From Haemophilus_A paraphrohaemolyticus_A (GTDB lineage Bacteria; Pseudomonadota; Gammaproteobacteria; Enterobacterales; Pasteurellaceae): a stretch of 64,000 nt of DNA. Below the pieces are notes generated by a model. That model ran no database searches and was not told where the DNA came from. It worked only from the letters and a program-made list of their open reading frames with translations. The position numbers were made by a program, and so were the translations under genes. Positions 27,464 through 34,693 of this stretch are shown in pieces. The DNA lies in assembly GCF_003253115.1 (NCBI RefSeq), contig NZ_QEQF01000004.1, positions 100,249 through 164,248 of the forward strand, given 5' to 3'. Each line of letters starts with the position of its first letter. Position 1 is the first letter of the stretch.

Positions 27464-27492
27464 ATTATAGAGATATCGGAGCAGTTAAACAA
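27464..27492 (-). promoter_or_regulatory. gcvB promoter
   Basis: TTGTTT (-35, 27487-27492) and a perfect TATAAT (-10, 27464-27469) are separated by 17 bases on the minus strand. This is the right place for GcvA-controlled gcvB transcription, and the gcvA start lies about 150 bases away on the other strand. Confidence 0.8.
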
Positions 27493-27637
27493 GCGAGAAT
27501 TTTTTATTTAGACTATTAGAAAAAATAATGCAATAATAGCAGGGATAATAAAGAAACGCTATTTTATTAGGAATAGCAAAAACGAGTTTGATTATGCGCC
27601 TTTATAAGTGGCGTTTCAAGCTGAAAAAGGAAATTTT

Positions 27638-28525
27638 ATGAATAAAAAACTCCCACCACTCAATGCATTAAAAGCCTTTGAAGCGGCAGCACGCCACCTT
27701 AACTTTACAAAAGCAGCGGAAGATCTTTTTGTAACTCAAGCTGCGGTGAGTCATCAAATTAAAATTTTGGAAGATTTTTTAGGCGTGAAACTCTTTCATC
27801 GTAAAAATCGTTTACTTGAACTTACTGAACTAGGTTCGCAATATTTTGCTGAAATTCAACCGCTTTTAGAGAAAATCGCGATAGCAACGGAAAAGGTTAA
27901 ACTTAAAACTGCTCGCCAAATTTTGGCAATCAGCACCACGCCTTCATTTGGTATGCACTGGCTTGTACCACGTTTAAATGATTTCCACCAACGCTATCCA
28001 GATATTGAAGTACGTTTAACCACAATGCCACAAGATGAAGGCTTATTCGGCAAAGATACCGATGTTGCAATTTATTACGGCAACGGTAATTGGAACAATT
28101 TAGAAGCGATTGAGCTGGTAAAAGCACGCATTATGTTACTCGCTTCGCCAGAATATTTGAAAGATAACCCTATTGAAAAACCAGAAGATCTGGCGGGTAA
28201 AAACTTGATCCACGTTTGCTCTTCAACCAAATGGAAACAGATGGTAGAGCATCTCAAGCTCGATATGGACATAGAAACAGGTCCCATGTTCGGCACAACC
28301 TCAATGGGCATCCAAGCAGCAAAACACGGGCAGGGCGTCGTGGTCGCAAACCGAATGCTTGCTCAAGATGAGATCGAAGAAGGTTCAGTGGTTGAGCCGT
28401 TAATGACCAATGTTTACGATGAAAAAGCATTCTACGTGGTTTATCCTCCACAAATGGCGGAAAGCACCAAAGTGAAATGCTTTGTTGATTGGATTACTGA
28501 AGAGATTAAAAATAGCTATAAATAA
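27638..28525 (+). CDS. gcvA: Glycine cleavage system LysR regulator GcvA
   Basis: The 295-residue LysR protein starts MNKKLPPLNALKAFEAAARHLNFTKAAEDLFVTQ (split; residues 1-34), which is the GcvA-type N-terminus, with the helix-turn-helix at about 22-50. GcvA activates the glycine cleavage operon and gcvB. I chose ATG 27638 because AAAGGAAATTTT precedes it; a longer frame from 27608 is not supported. It is followed by yjjG after eight bases. The sRNA gcvB is divergent upstream. Confidence 0.94.
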   Translation: MNKKLPPLNALKAFEAAARHLNFTKAAEDLFVTQAAVSHQIKILEDFLGVKLFHRKNRLLELTELGSQYFAEIQPLLEKIAIATEKVKLKTARQILAISTTPSFGMHWLVPRLNDFHQRYPDIEVRLTTMPQDEGLFGKDTDVAIYYGNGNWNNLEAIELVKARIMLLASPEYLKDNPIEKPEDLAGKNLIHVCSSTKWKQMVEHLKLDMDIETGPMFGTTSMGIQAAKHGQGVVVANRMLAQDEIEEGSVVEPLMTNVYDEKAFYVVYPPQMAESTKVKCFVDWITEEIKNSYK

Positions 28526-28533
28526 GGAAAATA

Positions 28534-29208
28534 ATGAGATATAACTGGGTTCTTTTTGACGCGGATGAAACGCTCTTTTCGTTCAACTCCTACTTAGGCT
28601 TAACCGCAATGCTCAAGCGCTATGGCATTGATTTTACGCGTGAAGATTACGATGCTTTTCAAGCGGTCAATAAATTGCTTTGGGTTGCATACCAAAATAA
28701 TGAAATCACCGCAGAAGATATTCAAATGCGTCGTTTTGCCAAATTAGCTGAGCAAACAGGCGTGCACCAAATTCAGCTTAACCAGGAATTGATGGCAGAA
28801 ATGGCAAAAGTCAGCAAGCCGCTTGATGGCGTTATGGAAATGCTGGAAGCACTTTATCCTGAAGTTAAAATGGGTATTATTACTAATGGTTTTACCGAAC
28901 TACAACAGCAACGTTTGCAAAACACCCAAACCGAAAAATTCTTCGAAATTGTCGTCGTTTCTGAACAAATTGGCGTGGCAAAACCAGACCGAAAAGTGTT
29001 TGATTATGCCTTTTCGCAAATGGATGAGCTAGATAAAACCAAGATTCTTATGGTGGGTGATACCCTCGCTTCCGACATTCTAGGCGGCTACAATTCCGGC
29101 ATTGATACTTGCTGGTTTAATCATGCGAATCTTGTAAATGACACAAAAATCCAACCAACTTATGAGGTTAAAGATATTCGTGAGTTGGTGGGGATTGTGA
29201 AGGGGTAA
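28534..29208 (+). CDS. yjjG: HAD-family nucleotidase YjjG
   Basis: The 224-residue HAD phosphatase starts with the catalytic motif LFDADETLF, where the first aspartate is the nucleophile. Motif II is ITNGF and motif IV is MVGDTLASDILGG. The sequence matches YjjG, a pyrimidine nucleotidase (dUMP/dTMP, and mutagenic analogues) that cleans the nucleotide pool. The ribosome site is AAGGAAA. It follows gcvA by eight bases, so the two share a transcript ended by a strong hairpin. Confidence 0.9.
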   Translation: MRYNWVLFDADETLFSFNSYLGLTAMLKRYGIDFTREDYDAFQAVNKLLWVAYQNNEITAEDIQMRRFAKLAEQTGVHQIQLNQELMAEMAKVSKPLDGVMEMLEALYPEVKMGIITNGFTELQQQRLQNTQTEKFFEIVVVSEQIGVAKPDRKVFDYAFSQMDELDKTKILMVGDTLASDILGGYNSGIDTCWFNHANLVNDTKIQPTYEVKDIRELVGIVKG

Positions 29209-29223
29209 ATTCCAAGCATATAA

Positions 29224-29258
29224 AAAATGGCTTAGTACTTTAAGTTCTAAGCCATTTT
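29224..29258. terminator. Bidirectional terminator between yjjG and dnaQ
   Basis: Perfect 12-base arms AAAATGGCTTAG / CTAAGCCATTTT have A/T tracts on both sides. They serve both convergent genes. Confidence 0.9.
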
Positions 29259-29262
29259 TAGT

Positions 29263-30027
29263 TTACTGTATGCTTTCCGTTTCCATTCGTTTCAGCCAAA
29301 TGCAATTCTCTTTTGACTTTTTATTGATCAACGCCATAAAAGCCTCGTGGGCTTCAAGCTCAGAAGAGGTGGCTTGGAAAACAATAGTTCCGCTGGAATC
29401 CACGTCTTCTCTTGCAATTTCTTCTTGAGATTCAACCGCTTGTGCGTTCTCTTCTGTTTCATCTGCTAGCAAGGCAATTTGACCGCCTGTCATCATTAGG
29501 AATACATCAGCCAGAATTTCCGCATCCAGTAATGCCCCGTGGAGGACACGCTTGCTATTGTCGATGCCTAAGCGATCGCAAAGTGCATCCAAGTTGTTTC
29601 GTTTACCAGGGTACATTTTACGAGCCATTGCAAGGCTGTCGGTAACGGTGCACATCTCAGCTGTTTTTGGTGGCGGATTTTTCAAGAATGAAAATTCATG
29701 ATCCATAAAGCCCACGTCGAAGGGCGCATTATGAATAACAAGTTCTGCACCTTTAATAAAATCCACGAACTCGTGAGCAATTTCGGCGAAAGAGGGCTTA
29801 TCTTGCAAGAACTCGTTAGTAATGCCGTGAACTTTAATCGCCTCTTCTTCAACTTCGCGAGGTGGCTTGATATAAACGTGATAGGTTCGCCCTGTTAAGC
29901 GGCGATTGATGACCTCAACTGCTCCAATTTCGATAATATTGTGCCCAATGTGCGGTGCACCGTTAAAGTTCATCCCCGTGGTTTCGGTATCTAGCACCAC
30001 TTGTCTGTGTATTTCTTGTTCTTGCAT
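29263..30027 (-). CDS. dnaQ: DNA polymerase III epsilon subunit
   Basis: DnaQ is the 3'-5' proofreading exonuclease of the replicative polymerase. The 254-residue protein has Exo I VLDTETTGM (D/E at about 12 and 14), Exo II HNAPFDVGFM and Exo III HGALLDAEILADV. The C-terminal tail binds the alpha subunit. It follows recX by six bases on the same strand, an order different from E. coli, where rnhA is divergent. Repair and replication genes recA-recX-dnaQ thus form one cluster. Confidence 0.95.
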   Translation of the reverse strand: MQEQEIHRQVVLDTETTGMNFNGAPHIGHNIIEIGAVEVINRRLTGRTYHVYIKPPREVEEEAIKVHGITNEFLQDKPSFAEIAHEFVDFIKGAELVIHNAPFDVGFMDHEFSFLKNPPPKTAEMCTVTDSLAMARKMYPGKRNNLDALCDRLGIDNSKRVLHGALLDAEILADVFLMMTGGQIALLADETEENAQAVESQEEIAREDVDSSGTIVFQATSSELEAHEAFMALINKKSKENCIWLKRMETESIQ

Positions 30028-30033
30028 TATTCT

Positions 30034-30534
30034 TTATTCATCGAATTCATCATCGTTGTCATTATAATCTATTTCCATCAAATGACTAAAATGATCCTGA
30101 TAAAATCCGCGGCTGACCATAAATCGCCACATTTTCTGCTTTGCTTTGATGTCCCAAACATGTGGGCGTTTTCGCTCAAAAACTTGCTCGGCAATTTTAT
30201 AAAAATCAATCTCTTCTTCGGCTTCGTCCATCGCAGCTGCAATTAAGTATTCTGGCACGCCCTTCATTTTCAGTTCTTGCTTTAAGCGACGCGGTCCAAT
30301 TCCTTGTTGGGAACGATAGCGAATAAAAGAGGTACAAAAACGTTCATCGCTTTGCCAGTTGTGCTCTTGTGCTTTTGTAATGGCTTCATCAATTTCAACC
30401 GTGTCATACTCTTTAAGTTTGAGCTTTGAACGGAGCTGCTTCTCGGTGTAATCTCGTTTCGAAAGAAGATAAAGCGTATAGTTTAAAGCACTGTATTTAT
30501 GTACTTTTTTATCGGTAATTTTTTGTTCTGTCAT
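30034..30534 (-). CDS. recX: RecA regulator RecX
   Basis: RecX binds RecA filaments and limits their growth. The protein is helical and basic, with the family pattern LYLLSKRDYTEKQLRSKL (about residues 20-37). I favour the ATG at 30534 (MTEQK, 166 residues). The alternative ATG at 30564 lies inside the recA terminator stem and has no ribosome site. It lies 58 bases from recA, so expression depends on terminator read-through, as known for E. coli recA-recX. Confidence 0.88.
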   Translation of the reverse strand: MTEQKITDKKVHKYSALNYTLYLLSKRDYTEKQLRSKLKLKEYDTVEIDEAITKAQEHNWQSDERFCTSFIRYRSQQGIGPRRLKQELKMKGVPEYLIAAAMDEAEEEIDFYKIAEQVFERKRPHVWDIKAKQKMWRFMVSRGFYQDHFSHLMEIDYNDNDDEFDE

Positions 30535-30553
30535 TATTGATTTGGTATAGAAA

Positions 30554-30577
30554 AAATGCGACATTTCTGTCGCATTT
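30554..30577 (-). terminator. recA intrinsic terminator (leaky into recX)
   Basis: Perfect ten-base arms AAATGCGACA / TGTCGCATTT with a four-base loop are followed on the minus strand by TTTTTTC. Read-through would give recX. Confidence 0.88.
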
Positions 30578-30591
30578 GATCATGACTATGA

Positions 30592-31767
30592 TTAAAGCTC
30601 TTCTTCGTTGAATTCTTCTTCGATTTCTTCAATATTTTCTAATTCTTCGATATCAGTATCTACTTCTTCAACATCATCTGCACCTTTGTCTTTTTTGCCT
30701 TTTTTCGGACTAGGAGCTAATGCAGTGTTTGGATTTTTCATAAATAATTCGCGAAGATCTGCTTCAATTTTCGCCGCCACTTCAGGATGCTCGGCTAACC
30801 ATTTAATTGCATTATTTTTACCTTGACCGATTTTCTCGCCTTCGTAAGAGAACCAAGCACCAGATTTATTGATGAAGCCTTGTTTTTCAGCCAAGATAAG
30901 TAATTCATTGGTGCGTGCAATACCTTCGCCATACATAATATCAAAGTTTACTTCACGGAATGGCGGAGCCACTTTATTTTTCACCACTTTTACTTTCGTT
31001 TCGCTACCAATGATGTTATCGCCATCTTTCACCACACCTGAACGACGAATATCTAAACGCACAGAAGAGTAGAATTTCAACGCATTACCACCTGTCGTGG
31101 TTTCTGGGTTACCAAACATCACGCCAATTTTCATACGGATTTGGTTGATGAAGATTACCAAGCAGTTAGTGGTTTTGATGTTAGCCGTTAATTTACGTAA
31201 TGCTTGAGACATCAAACGAGCTTGTAACCCCATATGTGAGTCGCCCATATCGCCTTCAATTTCTGCTTTTGGTGTTAATGCCGCTACAGAGTCCACGATA
31301 ATCACATCCACTGCGCCAGAACGTACTAATGCATCACAAATTTCTAATGCTTGCTCACCGTTATCTGGCTGAGAAATCAATAAATCATCGGTGTTTACGC
31401 CTAATTTCTGTGCATAAACTGGATCAAGTGCGTGCTCCGCATCAATAAAGGCACAAGTTTTACCCGCTTTTTGTGCTTGAGCAATGGTTGATAACGTTAA
31501 GGTTGTTTTACCTGACGATTCTGGCCCGAAGATCTCAACGATACGCCCCATCGGTAAACCGCCAATCCCTAACGCCATATCTAAACCAAGTGAACCAGTT
31601 GAAACCGCTTCAATATCCAAGTTCTCTGTTTGACCCAATTTCATAATTGAGCCTTTACCAAATTGCTTTTCAATTTGCGCTAATGCCGCTGCAAGGGCTT
31701 TCTCACGTTGTGCTGGATCTGTCTGCTTTACTACAACGTTTTTATTGCTTTTTTTCTCTGCTGCCAT
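30592..31767 (-). CDS. recA: Recombinase RecA
   Basis: RecA drives homologous recombination, including natural transformation, and triggers the SOS response. The 391-residue protein has the P-loop GPESSGKTTL and the conserved LSTGSLGLD-like start of the core (VSTGSLGLD here). L1/L2 loops include MGDSHMGLQARLMSQALRK (about residues 190-208) and the GNPETTTGGNALKFYSS region. It has an unusually long acidic tail rich in Glu (about residues 365-391). A tandem -35/-10 with a LexA-like half site lies upstream. Confidence 0.98.
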   Translation of the reverse strand: MAAEKKSNKNVVVKQTDPAQREKALAAALAQIEKQFGKGSIMKLGQTENLDIEAVSTGSLGLDMALGIGGLPMGRIVEIFGPESSGKTTLTLSTIAQAQKAGKTCAFIDAEHALDPVYAQKLGVNTDDLLISQPDNGEQALEICDALVRSGAVDVIIVDSVAALTPKAEIEGDMGDSHMGLQARLMSQALRKLTANIKTTNCLVIFINQIRMKIGVMFGNPETTTGGNALKFYSSVRLDIRRSGVVKDGDNIIGSETKVKVVKNKVAPPFREVNFDIMYGEGIARTNELLILAEKQGFINKSGAWFSYEGEKIGQGKNNAIKWLAEHPEVAAKIEADLRELFMKNPNTALAPSPKKGKKDKGADDVEEVDTDIEELENIEEIEEEFNEEEL

Positions 31768-31843
31768 AGGTTAATCCTTGTATCATAAATTAGTTTAAAA
31801 ATGGTTATATTCTGTTCAATTTTGAACAACTTAACTGGATGCC

Positions 31844-31871
31844 AGTATAGTGGTTTACTATACAGTTTCAA
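31844..31871 (-). promoter_or_regulatory. recA promoter with degenerate LexA-like box
   Basis: TTGAAA (31866-31871) and TATACT (31844-31849) are 16 bases apart on the minus strand. The spacer CTGTATAGTAAACCAC sits where E. coli recA has CTGTATGAGCATACAG. The left half CTGTATA is perfect; the right half (ACCAC instead of ACAG) is poor. A separate perfect dyad TGTTCAA-N2-TTGAACA lies in the leader at 31813-31828. Confidence 0.65.
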
Positions 31872-31993
31872 GTTTTTTTGAAGAAAAAACTAGAAAATGG
31901 AGAGTGTTTGATTAGATAACAGGCAAAATAGTGGATAAAATGATTAAATTTCAATCTTTTTATGTTCGGAAATTTATCATATTTTAAATAAAT

Positions 31994-32018
31994 CCCCTCT
32001 CCCTTAATCGGAGAGGGG
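31994..32018. repeat. CCCCTCTCC palindrome after lolE
   Basis: Nine-base arms CCCCTCTCC / GGAGAGGGG have a seven-base loop. It belongs to the same C/T-rich palindromic repeat style as at 37.5, 43.4 and 51.1 kb and may end the lol transcript. Confidence 0.55.
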
Positions 32019-32034
32019 TAAGGATAGGGGGAAA

Positions 32035-33285
32035 TCAATACCCACTCAACACCTTCGCAGGCTCTAATTTTGCTGCGCGTGATGCAGGGTAGAGGCTTGC
32101 GCATAAGCTCAAGACAATGGTGGCAAGCAACACATAAGCAATATCTTGCCAATGCAATTCGCTTGGTAGGAAATTGACAAAATAAACGCCTTCAGAAAGC
32201 ACCTGAATGCCAAATAGGTTTTCCAGCCCCTTGATAATACTGGTTAAATTTAAAGCTAACCCCACACCAAGCAGAATGCCTAATACCGCCCCTTTCATGC
32301 CTGAAAGTAAGCCATACCAGAGGAAAATCCGTTTAATAAAACCGTTATTTGCCCCAAGTGTTCGCATAATCGCGATATCACCTTGCTTATCTTTTACCGC
32401 CATCACCAGCGTTGAAATAATGTTGAAACACGCTACACCTATGACAAGCACCATTGCAATATACATCACTGTGCGAACTAGCTGGATGTCGTTATACATA
32501 TAGCCAAATTTATTGACCCAAGTGTTCAAATAAAGCGGTTGATTAAAGTGATTTAATTGCGAAAGATCCAACTGCTGCACATCAAAGGGAGAACGCAAAG
32601 CCAACTCCACGCCCGTCACTTCGCCTTGTTCGTAATCTAACAATTCTCGTGCTTTTTCAATCGGTAGCAAGGCATAGCTGTAATCCAACTGCCCCTCTAA
32701 TTTCAAAATGCCTGTAATTGGTAAGTTAAAACGCAACGGCTGAGCCAAGCGGTCGTTTTCACTTGCTTGTGGCAGCAACAAAGTCACCTCATCGCCTACA
32801 TCTACTTCGAGTGCTTTCGCGATGCCTGCTCCTAAAATCAAACCGCCTTCTTTTTTAAAAACATCCCATTGATTACCTTGCACAAAATGCCCAAGCTGGC
32901 TCACGCTCTCTTGCTTTTGCGGATCAACACCTCGCACTTGAGCAATTTTGAGCTGCGTGCCGTTTTCAATCAAAGCTGTAAAGGTAATAAATGGGGCGGT
33001 GGCAAGCACGTTTTCACTCTGTTTAACCAATTTTTCGAGCTGAACAGGATCTCTAATTACGCCCTCTTTATTGCCATCGTACGCATAAACTTCCGCGTGT
33101 GGCACAACGGAAAGCACACGCTGATTAAGCTCACGCTCAAAGCCATTCATTGCACTTAAACCAATAATCAACACTGCCACGCCCAAGGCAATTCCTATTG
33201 TAGAAAACCACGAAATCAGAGATACAAGGCGATTTTTCTGCTTACCTTTTTGATAACGCCAACTAATAAAAAACGGAGTGTTCAT
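32035..33285 (-). CDS. lolE: Lipoprotein-releasing ABC permease LolE
   Basis: LolE with LolC and LolD extracts outer-membrane lipoproteins from the inner membrane and hands them to LolA. The 416-residue protein has one N-terminal transmembrane helix, a large periplasmic domain (about 45-265) and three C-terminal helices. VSLISWFSTIGIALGVAVL and DKQGDIAIMRTLGA match LolE closely. The start overlaps the lolD end by one base. It is the last gene of lolC-M-R-lolD-lolE. Confidence 0.95.
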   Translation of the reverse strand: MNTPFFISWRYQKGKQKNRLVSLISWFSTIGIALGVAVLIIGLSAMNGFERELNQRVLSVVPHAEVYAYDGNKEGVIRDPVQLEKLVKQSENVLATAPFITFTALIENGTQLKIAQVRGVDPQKQESVSQLGHFVQGNQWDVFKKEGGLILGAGIAKALEVDVGDEVTLLLPQASENDRLAQPLRFNLPITGILKLEGQLDYSYALLPIEKARELLDYEQGEVTGVELALRSPFDVQQLDLSQLNHFNQPLYLNTWVNKFGYMYNDIQLVRTVMYIAMVLVIGVACFNIISTLVMAVKDKQGDIAIMRTLGANNGFIKRIFLWYGLLSGMKGAVLGILLGVGLALNLTSIIKGLENLFGIQVLSEGVYFVNFLPSELHWQDIAYVLLATIVLSLCASLYPASRAAKLEPAKVLSGY

Positions 33286-33965
33286 CAGCCTTCCTCACGC
33301 AATACACCATCTCGCATCACGAAACGACGCGAGAGTTTTTGGGCCAAATTTAGATCGTGGGTCACCAATAAAAACGCGATATTTTGTTCTGCATTGAGCT
33401 GTTTAATCAGATCAAAAATGCTCTCGGTGGTTTTTTGATCCAAGTTCCCTGTTGGCTCATCTGCAAGTACTAAATCAGGATTATTCACTAAAGCACGAGC
33501 AATTGCCACACGCTGACGCTCACCGCCTGAAAGCTCTGATGGACGATGAGTAATTCGGTGAGATAATCCGACCGCCTGCAACATCTTTTCAGCAAGATCT
33601 TTTGCTTCCGATTTGTTCTGTTTTCCAATTAACATCGGCATCATCACGTTTTCCAATGCAGTGAAATCCGCCATCAAATGATGGAACTGATACACAAAGC
33701 CTAAATGCTGATTTCGTAAGCTCGCAAGTTTATTCGCACTCAGTTTTTGCAAGGATTGATCTTGAATCCACACCTTGCCCGAACTCGGTTGGTCTAATCC
33801 GCCAAGCATATGTAAAAGCGTACTTTTGCCCGAACCTGAACTCCCTACAATTGCCACCAGCTCGCCACCATTCATTGAAAAAGAAACCTCTTTCAATACC
33901 TGAACTTTGTGATCGCCCTCGTCATAAAATTTACTTATGTTTTCACAGCGGAGTAATGTTGTCAT
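33285..33965 (-). CDS. lolD: Lipoprotein-releasing ABC ATPase LolD
   Basis: This 226-residue MacB-type ATPase powers LolCE. Walker A is GSSGSGKST, the signature is LSGGERQR, Walker B is LVLADEP and the switch is VTHD; the LolD-specific segment FVYQFHHLMADFTALENVMMP is present (about residues 91-111). The ATG overlaps the upstream restriction gene stop (TAATG). In ordinary genomes lolC directly precedes lolD; here two restriction-modification genes intervene. Confidence 0.97.
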   Translation of the reverse strand: MTTLLRCENISKFYDEGDHKVQVLKEVSFSMNGGELVAIVGSSGSGKSTLLHMLGGLDQPSSGKVWIQDQSLQKLSANKLASLRNQHLGFVYQFHHLMADFTALENVMMPMLIGKQNKSEAKDLAEKMLQAVGLSHRITHRPSELSGGERQRVAIARALVNNPDLVLADEPTGNLDQKTTESIFDLIKQLNAEQNIAFLLVTHDLNLAQKLSRRFVMRDGVLREEG

Positions 33966-34693
33966 TACGATTTACCTTTTCTTGCTACAGCATCTTTAAT
34001 CGCTTTTTCGATATCATTGTCACTTAATTTATATTCATCAAACAGATTTATATTGTCATTTTTTATATGTAACTGACCTTCATTACCATAATTTCCGCGA
34101 TGATGTCCTTTTGAAAAGGACTTATGAGAGGCAACTTCATCTGAATTTAAAACCCATAGAATAATTTCATCACGAAATACCGCTAGCCAAATAAACACAT
34201 CACAACATTGAGGCTTTAATTGTTGAAAATTCATTAAAAAGCGTTTATGAGTATTACTTGATAATGCTTTAATATATAAAGGTCCATCGCTATCAGAATC
34301 TACAGCTCTTGAAGCCTTAACTTCAATTTTGATTCCATCTAGCCATAAATCATATTCACCTTTAAAATCAGCATCTAATTTTTTAGATGGAGAAAGCAAT
34401 TTATTACTTTTCCCTTTTACATAAGTTTGTGCAAATTTCTCGCCAAAATCTCGAGGTGCTGAGATTTCAAATATCCATAAGTTTGGATTTGAATTGATAT
34501 ATTCTGTTCTAATATCAATGTATTGCTCGTAAGTTAAACCTTTCTTTTCAATAAGAGAAATAATAAGATGCTCATACTCATTGAAAGGATAGACTGCTCC
34601 ATCATCTTCTATCATTTGTAAAACATCCATAAGATCTTTTTCACTACCAGAGAAAGAAGAGATAATTCTATTTTTTAATTCTGAAAGTTCCAT
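33965..34693 (-). CDS. Putative type II restriction endonuclease (PD-(D/E)XK-like)
   Basis: The 242-residue protein has no close family I can name. It contains a segment EYDLWLDGIKIEVKASRA near residues 112-129, a good match to the PD-(D/E)XK nuclease core (Asp, then Glu-Val-Lys). Together with its place directly after a DNA methyltransferase (26-base overlap), this marks it as the restriction partner. A C-terminal stretch HHRGNYGNEGQLHI may contact DNA. The gene is visibly A/T-richer than lolD and lolC and has no uptake signal. Its stop overlaps the lolD start (TAATG). Recognition sequence unknown. Confidence 0.75.
   Translation of the reverse strand: MELSELKNRIISSFSGSEKDLMDVLQMIEDDGAVYPFNEYEHLIISLIEKKGLTYEQYIDIRTEYINSNPNLWIFEISAPRDFGEKFAQTYVKGKSNKLLSPSKKLDADFKGEYDLWLDGIKIEVKASRAVDSDSDGPLYIKALSSNTHKRFLMNFQQLKPQCCDVFIWLAVFRDEIILWVLNSDEVASHKSFSKGHHRGNYGNEGQLHIKNDNINLFDEYKLSDNDIEKAIKDAVARKGKS

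Noticed and set aside
31868..32152. 94-residue minus-strand frame with several cysteines
   Set aside because: It overlaps the lolE 3' end in another frame and runs through a palindromic repeat; no ribosome site.
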